Assembly (NCBI RefSeq): GCF_014650495.1
Contig: NZ_BMVB01000014.1
Span: 1-64,000 of the forward strand
Source: Streptomyces cinnamoneus
Lineage (GTDB): Bacteria; Actinomycetota; Actinomycetes; Streptomycetales; Streptomycetaceae
Direction of reading: 5' to 3'
Length of the DNA stretch: 64,000 nucleotides
Both the position numbers and the translations under genes were made by a program. Position 1 is the stretch's first letter; every line of letters starts with the position of its first letter. The notes under the pieces are model-generated. The model was not told the origin of the DNA and did not search any database. It was given only the letters and a program-made list of their open reading frames with translations. Shown piece after piece: positions 35,119 to 43,198 of the stretch.

Positions 35119-36369
35119 ATGCCGCAGTCCGCACAGCAGGAGATGTCCTACAGCCAGGCGCTGAGGAATCCGCGCCTCGCCTTCTTCCTCTGCGGCGTCG
35201 GGTTTTCCAGCATCGGCGACGGCATGCTCATCGCCACGATTCCACTGGTGGCCCTCAAGGTTCACGGCAGTATGCCGGCCGCATTTGCGGTGTCCCTTGC
35301 CGCGGCCGCTTCCTACGTTTCCTCCACATGTCTCGCCATACCTTTCAGCCTGGGCAGACTCCGACTCCCGGTGAAGGTCTCCCTGGTGATGGACTGCTTG
35401 TTGCGCGGTATCACCCTTGCCGCTCTGGGTCTGACGGCCGCCGGCGGATCCCTCGGGATCGGAACCCTGATCGGTGCGCTGCTCGTGGGTTCGTGTCTGC
35501 GTTCCCTGGCGGCCTCCGGCACCCGGCTGGCGGCGGTCGGCCTGGTACCGGGCCATGGGCGATACGCGGTGAACGGACTCCTGGCCACGGTCAAGGAGTT
35601 CGCCCTGTACGTGGCAGGACCTGCCCTGGGCGGTGCGGTGGCCGCTCTCTTCAGTCCGGAGTGGGCCCTGGTGATCGACGGGGCGACCTTCCTCCCCCTG
35701 CTCGTCGCCACGCTGTTGGCGATACCGCGTGAACCACCGGTTTCCAACGACCCGAAAAAGGCGGAATCCGGACTGAGCGTGCTCCGCAGGCTCCCCATCA
35801 CATGGCGATTGCTCGTCATCGTGTTCTTCTACAACCTGTTCTACATGCCCGTGGAAGTCGCCCTTCCGTTGTTCATCGACGGCCCGCTGGACGGCAGCAG
35901 CAGGGCTCTGGGGATGGTGTGGACGCTGTTCGGCGCGGGCGCGATCCTGGGCGCGCTCGGCACGAACTACCTGCGGTCGGTGCCCCAGCGGCCGCTCCTC
36001 ATCGGCATTATCGCGGGCTGGGGCGGGTCGATGGTCGGGCTGGCGAGTTCACAGAGTGTTCTGTCGGCGTCGATCGCATTCTTTGTCGCGGGTGTCATCT
36101 ACGCCCCGTTCACACCTGTGGCCTACTCGTACCTGTACACCTTCCTCTCGGAGAAAGAGGAGCAACCGGTCATCACTCTGTGGTCCACCGTTTCCACATT
36201 GGCCGCTCCGCTGGGCCTGGTGGCAGCCGGTCCGCTGGTCTACGCCGTCGGAGGGAGAAGCAGCATCTTCCTGTCGGCTTTCATCACTCTTGCACTGTCC
36301 CTGATTGCCGTGCGAATTCTTGGATCGCAGCCGGGACCTGTGCTGCAGCGGCCGGACGGACAGACCTGA
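35119..36369 (+). CDS. MFS transporter, likely product exporter
   Basis: 416 residues with about twelve membrane helices: NPRLAFFLCGVGFSSIGDGM, MDCLLRGITLAALGLTAAGG, LLVIVFFYNLFYMPVEVALP and YAPFTPVAYSYLYTFLSEKE. The 12-helix DHA/enterobactin-exporter-like layout (MFS_3) fits export of a small product. It lies 46 nt after the PPOX gene, in the middle of the operon. Confidence 0.85.
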   Translation: MPQSAQQEMSYSQALRNPRLAFFLCGVGFSSIGDGMLIATIPLVALKVHGSMPAAFAVSLAAAASYVSSTCLAIPFSLGRLRLPVKVSLVMDCLLRGITLAALGLTAAGGSLGIGTLIGALLVGSCLRSLAASGTRLAAVGLVPGHGRYAVNGLLATVKEFALYVAGPALGGAVAALFSPEWALVIDGATFLPLLVATLLAIPREPPVSNDPKKAESGLSVLRRLPITWRLLVIVFFYNLFYMPVEVALPLFIDGPLDGSSRALGMVWTLFGAGAILGALGTNYLRSVPQRPLLIGIIAGWGGSMVGLASSQSVLSASIAFFVAGVIYAPFTPVAYSYLYTFLSEKEEQPVITLWSTVSTLAAPLGLVAAGPLVYAVGGRSSIFLSAFITLALSLIAVRILGSQPGPVLQRPDGQT

Positions 36370-36397
36370 GAACAGCTCAAGAAAAAGAGAGACGTTA

Positions 36398-37129
36398 ATG
36401 GACTACGACATTGCCGCGTACGGGGAACGGCGTCCGGACTATGACTCCATGGACTGGGCCCTACGGCATGACGAAGACGAGGCGAGCAGGTTCCTTGCCG
36501 AACTCGCTCCGGGCGGCACGGCGTTGGAGCTGGGCATCGGAACGGGGCGTGTCGCGCTGCCCCTGGCTCGTCGTGGCCTGAAGGTGGTCGGCGTCGAAGG
36601 CTCCCCCTCGATGGCCGCCGGGCTCGAACGCAACGTCGGTGACGAGGACGTCGAGGTGGTCATCGGAGATTTCGCCGACGTGCCGGTCGAAGCCACCTTC
36701 GATCTCGTCTACTGCATCAGCGAGACGTTCTTCCTGCTGCCGACCCAGGATAGTCAGATCCGGTGCGTGCAGAACACGGCGGAACGCCTGGCCGACGGCG
36801 GCCTGTTCGTCGTCCAGGCGATCGTCCCCGATCACGATCTGTACTGCGGTAAGCAAAGCACCGGCACACGGCAGGTGGGCGAGCAGAGTGCGATCATCTC
36901 CGCGCGGCGGCACGACCGGGCAGAGCAGCGGGTCGAACTGCAGAGCATCGTGCTCAAGGAGAACGGGAATACGTTCTACCCGATGCTGTACCGATACGTG
37001 TGGCCCTCGGAACTCGACCTGATGGCAAAACTGGCGGGTCTCACTCGCGTTTCACGGTCGAGTGGCTGGCGTAACGAGCCTTTCACCGCAGCATCCGGCG
37101 AATATGTGGCGGTCTACCGCAAGAACTGA
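36398..37129 (+). CDS. class I SAM-dependent methyltransferase
   Basis: 243 residues from the ATG at 36398. Motif I GGTALELGIGTGRVALPLA, motif II acidic residue in VVGVEGSPSM, motif III-like VVIGDFADVPVEATFDLVYC. Stand-alone small-molecule-type methyltransferase. It lies between the exporter (28 nt) and the P450 (57 nt). Confidence 0.88.
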   Translation: MDYDIAAYGERRPDYDSMDWALRHDEDEASRFLAELAPGGTALELGIGTGRVALPLARRGLKVVGVEGSPSMAAGLERNVGDEDVEVVIGDFADVPVEATFDLVYCISETFFLLPTQDSQIRCVQNTAERLADGGLFVVQAIVPDHDLYCGKQSTGTRQVGEQSAIISARRHDRAEQRVELQSIVLKENGNTFYPMLYRYVWPSELDLMAKLAGLTRVSRSSGWRNEPFTAASGEYVAVYRKN

Positions 37130-37186
37130 TTCCGGCAGGCGCAACAGCATCCTGTGGTCCCTGTGCGGTTGAAAGGTAAGGCTGAT

Positions 37187-38398
37187 ATGCAATCCACACT
37201 TCCCAGACTGCCGTTCACGAGGCGTGGAATTTTCGATCTGCCGGAGGAGCTCCGCGCGATGCTGCGCAGCGGGTCGCCGGCCAAGGTGCTCACAGCCGCG
37301 GGGGACGAAGCATGGCTCGTCACCCGCTATGCGGATGTGCGCCCCCTCCTCGCGGACACCCGTCTGGGCCGCGCCCACCCGGTGCCCGACGAGGCGCCCC
37401 TCCTGAGCAAGTCGGCGTTGAGCACCGCGGGTCCCGTCGGAAACTACGAATCCGAGCGGGAGGACCACGCCCGGTACCGGCGCAGGCTCACACCCGCCTT
37501 CTCGGCGAAGCGGATGAAGGCGCTGCGTGGCCGGACCGAGGAGATCCTGGCAGGCATTCTCGACCAGATGGCCGACCTCTCGGGACCGGTTGATCTGCAC
37601 AAGACCGTGTCCATGCCTCTCTCCTTGCTCGTCATCTGTGAGCTGCTCGGTGTCCCGTACGAAGACCACGACCGATTTCAGGCGTGGTTCGACGGCATCT
37701 CGAACATGACGGACTTCGAGCGGTCGACCGATGCCCGCCAGGAGATGTCGGAGTACATGCGCGAGCTCGCGCAGCACAAGCTCGCCTCACCCGGCGAGGA
37801 CTTGATCAGCGATCTGGTTCTTTCCGGAACGATGGATCTGGCCCCGCAGGGTCCGGGCAGCGTGGCCAAGTTGGACGATCTCTCCTACGTGGCCGCGTCC
37901 TTGCTCTTCGCGGGCTACCGAACCACGGCGATCAAGGTCGACCAAGGTGTGGTGCTGTTGCTGACGAATGGTGAGCAGCGTGCCGCCCTGTACGACGAGC
38001 CGGCCCTGGCGGACGGAGCGGTGGAAGAGGTGCTGCGGTATTCGTCGCCGGATCTTCCACTTCTCCGGTACGTCCGGGAAGACCTGGAGATCGCGGGGAC
38101 GAGCGTCAAACGGGGCGAGGCCGTTCTCCTGTCGACGCTGGCCGCGAACCGTGATGGCTCGGTCTTCCCGAACCCGGAAGCGTTCGACATCACACGGGAT
38201 CCCAACCCCCATCTGTCCTTCGGGCACGGGCCTCGCCTCTGCGTGGGAGCGACGCTCGCCCGTGTTGAACTCGCGGCGGCCTTCCGGACGTTGCTGAGGC
38301 GCTTTCCGGGGCTTCGTCTCGCCGTTCCAGTGGAAAAGATCACCAGGCGGAGCGGAGTGTTGATCGGCGGGCTTTCGGAAGTCCCCGTGCAGTGGTAG
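37187..38398 (+). CDS. cytochrome P450 with an altered I-helix
   Basis: 403 residues from the ATG at 37187 (GAAAGG upstream). Heme ligand Cys352 in LSFGHGPRLCVGATLAR, ExxR in EEVLRYSS, C-helix pattern EREDHARYRRRLTPAFS. The I-helix reads LLFAGYRTTA: the acidic residue of the usual AGxET acid-alcohol pair is Arg245. P450s lacking that acid often carry out cyclisation, coupling or other unusual chemistry (family knowledge). The assignment to the operon rests on 57- and 41-nt spacings. Confidence 0.9.
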   Translation: MQSTLPRLPFTRRGIFDLPEELRAMLRSGSPAKVLTAAGDEAWLVTRYADVRPLLADTRLGRAHPVPDEAPLLSKSALSTAGPVGNYESEREDHARYRRRLTPAFSAKRMKALRGRTEEILAGILDQMADLSGPVDLHKTVSMPLSLLVICELLGVPYEDHDRFQAWFDGISNMTDFERSTDARQEMSEYMRELAQHKLASPGEDLISDLVLSGTMDLAPQGPGSVAKLDDLSYVAASLLFAGYRTTAIKVDQGVVLLLTNGEQRAALYDEPALADGAVEEVLRYSSPDLPLLRYVREDLEIAGTSVKRGEAVLLSTLAANRDGSVFPNPEAFDITRDPNPHLSFGHGPRLCVGATLARVELAAAFRTLLRRFPGLRLAVPVEKITRRSGVLIGGLSEVPVQW

Positions 38399-38439
38399 GC
38401 AGAATGCTTGGGCAGATGACGGTGAAGTCTGGAGGCTCC

Positions 38440-39678
38440 ATGTCAGCCGCAATTCTTGTGATGGGCTGCGGTCCTCGATCTCCGCATGGACGCGATCAAA
38501 TGCAGCGTCTGTACGCGCAAGCCCGGGATCGTGGTGTGGAGCTCATCGGTGCGGAGAAGCCCGCGAACCTGACCGATGCCGACACGTCGCTCTTCTCCTC
38601 CGTCGTCGCCTGTGACGTGGAAGACCCGGCCGCTGCCGTCCGGGCGTTGCGGACGCTCGATGCCACTCTCGTGGGTGGACTGGCCTTCCGTGATCTCTGC
38701 GTCGAGCCGCTTGCCGCCGTGGGCGAGGCGCTCGGCTTTCCGTGTGTCAGCACGCTGACCGCGCGTACCACCCGGAACAAAGACCTGTGCAGGGAGCAGT
38801 TGCGACAGGCCGCACTGCCGCAGCCCGCGTCACGGTTGGTCAATGGGCGGGAAGAGGCGCTGGAGTTCCTGGAGAAGACCGCGCCGGGTCCCTGGATAGT
38901 CAAGCCGCGGGACGGGATGGGGAGCGCCAACGTCGACCTCGTTCGCTCGCAGGACGAGTTGGACGCGGCGCTCGCCGGGCGGCCGGCGGGCGTGCCCTTC
39001 CTGGTCGAAGAGTTCGTTTCCGGCCCGGAATACTCTGCCGACGGCGTGGCAGTGGGCGGCCGGCCCGTGATCGTCGCACTGGCCCAGAAGTCCTTGGGGC
39101 CGCGGTTCGTGGAGACCGGCCATCGCATCCCTGCCGACCTTTCCGCCGTGCAGTCGGAAGATGTGCACGAGCAGGTTGAGAGGGCTCTGCTTGCGGTGGG
39201 CCTGACGCACGGACTCTTCCATGTCGAGTTCTGGCTGACTGAGGACGGCGTCGTTCTGGGAGAGATCCACGCCCGACCGGGCGGGGCTTTCATTCCTACC
39301 ATGGCTGAATATGCGCGGCCCGGACTGGAATTCTACGGAATGTATGTCGACGATGCCCTGGGAGTTGATCCGTGCCGCATGCCGGCCCTTTCGCGAAGCG
39401 CCGGCATGCGGCACGTGATCGTCGAACCGCCCGGCCGGCTCGTTTCGGTATCGGGCTGGGAGGATGCGGTGTCCGCTCACGAGGTCATTGCGGCGCGTCT
39501 CTCGGTGAAGCCCGGGGACGAGATCACGCCGGTGTGCTGGTCCGCGGACCGCCATGGCTTCGTCGTGGTCGAAGGTACGTCAGGGGCGGGCGTCGACGCC
39601 CGCCTCGGCCAGATCCAGAACCGAATCGTCTTCGAGGTGACGTCGGCGGACCAGCCGACCGATTCCAGTGACGCGTGA
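38440..39678 (+). CDS. ATP-grasp ligase (amino-acid/peptide ligase type)
   Basis: 412 residues from the ATG at 38440 (GGAGG upstream). Carbamoyl-phosphate-synthetase-like fold: N-terminal Rossmann-type domain, TRNKDLCREQLRQAALPQPA, ATP-binding GPWIVKPRDGMGSANVDLVR, FLVEEFVSGPEYSADGVAVG, metal/phosphate site HVEFWLTEDGVVLGEIHARP. This is the build of L-amino-acid ligases that join a carboxylate to an amine via an acyl phosphate. Last gene of the operon. Confidence 0.88.
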   Translation: MSAAILVMGCGPRSPHGRDQMQRLYAQARDRGVELIGAEKPANLTDADTSLFSSVVACDVEDPAAAVRALRTLDATLVGGLAFRDLCVEPLAAVGEALGFPCVSTLTARTTRNKDLCREQLRQAALPQPASRLVNGREEALEFLEKTAPGPWIVKPRDGMGSANVDLVRSQDELDAALAGRPAGVPFLVEEFVSGPEYSADGVAVGGRPVIVALAQKSLGPRFVETGHRIPADLSAVQSEDVHEQVERALLAVGLTHGLFHVEFWLTEDGVVLGEIHARPGGAFIPTMAEYARPGLEFYGMYVDDALGVDPCRMPALSRSAGMRHVIVEPPGRLVSVSGWEDAVSAHEVIAARLSVKPGDEITPVCWSADRHGFVVVEGTSGAGVDARLGQIQNRIVFEVTSADQPTDSSDA

Positions 39679-39805
39679 CGCGTCCCTCCGCCGTGCTCCA
39701 CCTCACGGCCTCGCGGCCATCCTCGTCCGGGCGTCCGGATGACCTACGAGACCGAGCAGTGAGCCGGCCGCCGCGTGCCCGCCCAGCCCCTGCTCGCCTC
39801 TCGGC

Positions 39806-39850
39806 TACGGAGTCACGGAGTTACGGAGTTACGGAGTTACGGAGTTACGG
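39806..39850 (+). repeat. 8-bp tandem repeat TACGGAGT, five copies
   Basis: Units at 39806 (TACGGAGT), 39814 (CACGGAGT), 39822, 39830 and 39838, then a partial TACGG. The last unit runs into the stop codon of the CdtB-like gene (TTA at 39845-39847, minus strand). Confidence 0.9.
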
Positions 39851-41734
39851 CACGAGCGTCCAGCGCTGACGGAGGTCGTCGCTGCACGTGTCCATCGTGA
39901 CGTAGCCCGTCTCCCGCACGGGTGCCACCAGGCACATGTGCGCGGCCTCGTTGCGGAAGCGGAGGCTGCCGTCGGCGTAGGTCTCCACCTGCCAGCGGTG
40001 GCCCGCGCCGTCGATCTTGCTGCCGCGGTCGGTGCAGCCGTGCAGCACGGAACGGTCGCCGGGGCGGGGCCGCTCATCGTTCAGGAGGTCGACGCACCTT
40101 CCGCTGCCGCTTCCCTTGAGCCGGACGAGGTTGTCGCCGCTGCCGGCGTACTGGATGTCCCATCGCTGGGTGATGACCCCGATGTTGCGCCGGCGGGTGG
40201 TCAATGGCGTGCCGTCGTGGCCGGGCCCGCTGAAGTTGTCCAGGAAGAGGCCGTTGTACGCGCGCAGCTGGGCCCGCTTGTCCTCGTCCCCCCACGCGCG
40301 CTCGTCCACCGCGCGGGAGTTGTCCCACCACTGCTGGTCGGGGCTGTCACTGCATGCGAGGGCCGCGACCGCCCCGTTCTTCCCACCGGTCAGGCACAGC
40401 TCCGGGTGGCGGGAGTTGCGCCAGCGCAACGGGCCGCCGAGCGGGCCCGGGTCCTCGGGGCGCCACTGGGCCCCAGGGGCGTTGCACGGCAGCATGATGA
40501 CGGACAGCGGCAGGAACGGGTTGATGCCGGGGCACAGCTCGTCGGCGGCGCTGGCGGCGAAGGCGCCGGACGCGGCTCGGGGGCTGTTGCCGCGGGCGAA
40601 GCGGTACCAGTGCCCCTGCACGGTGTCCATACGGAACCGCTGCCGGAGGTTGTACCTCTGCCGGCCGGTGGTCACCCGGCCTCCGGCGGTGTCCGGAGCC
40701 TCCAGGACCTGCCCGGTCGCGGTGTTCTCCAGGGCGGTGGAGAAGTTGTGCACCGGGCCGTCGGGCGCGGCCGGCACGGGAGCGGGGGCGGGTTCGAACT
40801 GGACGGGGTAGTGGTCCGAGCCGCGCCCCGCGGGGATGGCCGCGTTGAAGCGGGGTGTGCCGCGCGTGATGGCGTAGTCGAGTTCGCCGCCCCGCTGGTG
40901 GGTGGAGCGGCCGGACCGGGCCAGTTGCTCGTCGGGCCGCAGGTGGAGGGTCTGCTCCCGGGCCTGCCGGTCGGTGCGGTTGCGGATGTCGAGGTTGAAG
41001 TCGCCGACCATGACCCAGTTCTCGCCCGCCCGGGTGGCGGCACGGATCCGCCTGAGCAGAGGAGCGACGTCCCTGCCGCGCGCGTGGACGTTGTAATAGA
41101 CGGTGTTGCCGAACCGGAGGCCGAGGGCGCGGCGGTACCGGTACTCGCTGCGGGGCTCGTCCCGGTTGTACAGCGGGTTCTCGATGATGCGGACCTCGTC
41201 CGCGCGTGCGTGCGTGACCACCGCCATGTTGACCCGGCCGCCGGTCCACCGGTCCCGTCCCGTGGTGCTGTCGCGCCGGGGGTCGGTCTGGAGGAAGTAC
41301 ACGTGGCGGCGGTGGTGGCGGTACTCCCACTGTGTGTGGTTCACCGCGGTCGGCAGGCCCGCCGGGAACGGACCGGGGATGGGGATCGACTCACCGGTGC
41401 CGCGGTACTGGTGCGGTTCGGCGGGCGGCCCGCTGCCCGCCTCCTGGAGCACGACCACGTTGTGGTGCATCGTCAGTGGGCCGACCTCGCCGTTCCAGCG
41501 CAGCCCGTGGTCGGAGCCCTGCATGTTGTAGGTGGTGAACGGCAGGCTGCCGGACGGCGGGTCCGCCTGCCTGGTCGGCCGGTCGTCCGCCCGCGCCGTG
41601 GCGCCGCCCGGCCCGGGGGCGGTGCCGACCAGCAGGCCGGCCGCCAGCAGCGCGGTGGTGAGGGCCGCCGTCAGCCGCGATCGGTGCGGTCGGGGGCCGG
41701 CCTCGGCGCGAGGCGGCGGTAACGGTAATCGCAT
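39845..41734 (-). CDS. secreted CdtB-like nuclease fused to ricin-type lectin domains
   Basis: 629 residues with a signal peptide (LTAALTTALLAAGLLVGTAP) and an AAGGAG ribosome site. Residues 62-318 form a DNase I/EEP domain of the CdtB type: FTTYNMQGS, VVVLQEAGS (Glu98), RVNMAVVTHARADEV, YYNVHARG (His218), VMVGDFNLD (Asp245), GGELDYAI (Asp286) and RGSDHYPVQF (His308); all catalytic residues are kept. Residues about 325-629 make two beta-trefoil-like blocks with QxW-type signatures (SPDQQWW, GAGHRWQV, LRQRWTLVP) and paired Cys. In cytolethal distending toxin, CdtA and CdtC are separate ricin-like subunits; here lectins and nuclease are one chain. Target cell and entry route are unknown. It could also be a scavenging nuclease. 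Confidence 0.8.
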   Translation of the reverse strand: MRLPLPPPRAEAGPRPHRSRLTAALTTALLAAGLLVGTAPGPGGATARADDRPTRQADPPSGSLPFTTYNMQGSDHGLRWNGEVGPLTMHHNVVVLQEAGSGPPAEPHQYRGTGESIPIPGPFPAGLPTAVNHTQWEYRHHRRHVYFLQTDPRRDSTTGRDRWTGGRVNMAVVTHARADEVRIIENPLYNRDEPRSEYRYRRALGLRFGNTVYYNVHARGRDVAPLLRRIRAATRAGENWVMVGDFNLDIRNRTDRQAREQTLHLRPDEQLARSGRSTHQRGGELDYAITRGTPRFNAAIPAGRGSDHYPVQFEPAPAPVPAAPDGPVHNFSTALENTATGQVLEAPDTAGGRVTTGRQRYNLRQRFRMDTVQGHWYRFARGNSPRAASGAFAASAADELCPGINPFLPLSVIMLPCNAPGAQWRPEDPGPLGGPLRWRNSRHPELCLTGGKNGAVAALACSDSPDQQWWDNSRAVDERAWGDEDKRAQLRAYNGLFLDNFSGPGHDGTPLTTRRRNIGVITQRWDIQYAGSGDNLVRLKGSGSGRCVDLLNDERPRPGDRSVLHGCTDRGSKIDGAGHRWQVETYADGSLRFRNEAAHMCLVAPVRETGYVTMDTCSDDLRQRWTLVP

Positions 41735-41781
41735 CGTGGTCTCCTTGGGGAGCGATCGGGTACGAACAACCGCAGGAACGA

Positions 41782-41810
41782 TCCGTTCACGATTGAAGGG
41801 TTCACGTCAA
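41782..41810 (-). promoter_or_regulatory. possible promoter of the CdtB-like gene
   Basis: On the minus strand TTGACG (41805-41810), 17 bp, then AACGGA (41782-41787), about 48 bp before the start codon. The -35 is good and the -10 poor. Confidence 0.35.
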
Positions 41811-42039
41811 GGGTATTTGTGCGCCACGCGCCCGCCGCGGGCGGTGTTTCAGCCGAGCGTCCGGACGCCGCCCCGGCCCTTCGCGCCACGCCGGGCAGAG
41901 CGGACCAGGCAGTTGGTGCCTATGCGGGCCGCGGCATGCCTTCGGGTGAAACCGCGAAGGCCGGCGGCAAACGGGCCAGGGCGATGAATCGCTGACGCCC
42001 ACCGCTTGTACGCCCACGGCGGCAAGGGCGACGGGCTGG

Positions 42040-42681
42040 TCAATCCAGTGGTGCACAGGGCGGTTCCAGGACTCTGGCGACGAAGGCTGCCAGGTGGGCC
42101 CGCATCTGCTCACGGGGCATCCGCTGTTGGCCGACGAGGTGTTCGACGAGGTCAGCGCGGGTGGCGGCAAGCAGAGCATGCGCGGCGAAGCTGCTGTCGG
42201 TGAGTCCGGGAACCTGCTCCAGCGCGGCCTGGAGGGTGCTGTGCCACCGCTCGTAGTGCTCTGCCGCGTAAGGGCTGTCGCCGCCGGTTCCCTCCAGCGC
42301 CAGAGCAAGATGGCGGTTGTCGATCTTGAAGCTCAGGACAGCGTCGAGGAGAGCGGGTACACGCTGGAGCGGCGGGGTGGCAGGCCCCAGAGGTGGCGCA
42401 CCTTCTTCGACGGCGCGCCTGATCGGTGCGAGCCGCATCTCGTACAGCGCATGAATCAGGCCGGTGCGGTCACCGAAGCCGCGGAAGAGCGTTGCCTTGC
42501 CGACACCGGCCGCTGCCGCGATGTCGGCCATGGTGACCGCTTCAGGGCTCTCGCAACGGGCGAAGAGCGAGTCGGCGGCCGCGAGGACGGCCTCCCGGTT
42601 GCGAGTGGCGTCCGCGCGTGGCTTACGTCCGGGCCGTTCGGGCTGTACGGGTCCTTCGGGTCGTTCAGACCGTTCGGGCAT
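42040..42681 (-). CDS. TetR-family repressor
   Basis: 213 residues. HTH: AVTMADIAAAAGVGKATLFR then GFGDRTGLIHALYE, followed by a helical ligand domain. It is divergent from a SnoaL-NmrA pair, and the gap holds two copies of a 17-bp palindrome, the expected operators. It probably represses both directions until a small ligand binds. Confidence 0.9.
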   Translation of the reverse strand: MPERSERPEGPVQPERPGRKPRADATRNREAVLAAADSLFARCESPEAVTMADIAAAAGVGKATLFRGFGDRTGLIHALYEMRLAPIRRAVEEGAPPLGPATPPLQRVPALLDAVLSFKIDNRHLALALEGTGGDSPYAAEHYERWHSTLQAALEQVPGLTDSSFAAHALLAATRADLVEHLVGQQRMPREQMRAHLAAFVARVLEPPCAPLD

Positions 42682-42700
42682 GAGGTCCCTCCTTTACAAA

Positions 42701-42717
42701 ACGGACCCCGGGTCCGT
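42701..42717. promoter_or_regulatory. TetR operator 1
   Basis: ACGGACCCCGGGTCCGT, a perfect 8-bp inverted repeat around one central base, flanked by AAA and ATCGT. The same site occurs again 36 bp away. Confidence 0.8.
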
Positions 42718-42736
42718 ATCGTCGGCCCCACGTGAA

Positions 42737-42753
42737 ACGGACCCAGGGTCCGT
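42737..42753. promoter_or_regulatory. TetR operator 2
   Basis: ACGGACCCAGGGTCCGT, identical arms and flanks to operator 1; only the central base differs. It ends 22 bp before the SnoaL-like start codon. Confidence 0.8.
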
Positions 42754-42775
42754 ATCGTACGGGATGGAGTACCCC

Positions 42776-43198
42776 ATGAGCGCAAGCACCGCACCGGTGG
42801 ACCTGTACCGCCACAGCCTTCACCTACTACTGGAGAAGGACATCCCCGCCTGGATCGACCTGTGGGACGAGAATGGGATCTTCGAGTTCCCCTTCGCACC
42901 GGAAGGCTGGCCCAAGCGGCTGGAGGGCAAGGCGGCCGTCGCCGAGTACATGCGCGGCTACCCCGACCGCATAGACCTCCACGACTTCCCCCACGTCGAG
43001 ATCCACCAGACCACCGCCCCGGAGACCATCGTCGTAGAGATGCGCGGCGTGGGCCGACTGGTAGGCACAGGGAGCCCCTTCGACATGTCCTACATCGCCG
43101 TCGTCACCGTCAAGAACGGCCTCATCACCCGCTACCGCGACTACTGGAACCCGCTCGCCGTCCAGGACCGCGCCGCCCACTTCGCCGGGAGCAACTGA
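42776..43198 (+). CDS. SnoaL/NTF2-like protein
   Basis: 140 residues from the ATG at 42776 (GGAG 6 nt upstream). NTF2-type cone fold: HLLLEKDIPAWIDLWDENGI, FEFPFAPEGWPKRLEGKAAV and LITRYRDYWNPLAV. Proteins of this type isomerise or bind small molecules. Coupled to the NmrA gene by TGATG. Confidence 0.85.
   Translation: MSASTAPVDLYRHSLHLLLEKDIPAWIDLWDENGIFEFPFAPEGWPKRLEGKAAVAEYMRGYPDRIDLHDFPHVEIHQTTAPETIVVEMRGVGRLVGTGSPFDMSYIAVVTVKNGLITRYRDYWNPLAVQDRAAHFAGSN

Noticed and set aside
34337..35164. 275-codon ORF overlapping the SUMF1 and PPOX genes
   Set aside because: It lies across two better-supported genes and has shadow composition.
39938..41722. 594-codon plus-strand ORF opposite the CdtB-like gene
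   Set aside because: A typical long antisense frame in GC-rich DNA. The minus strand has a signal peptide, catalytic motifs and a ribosome site.
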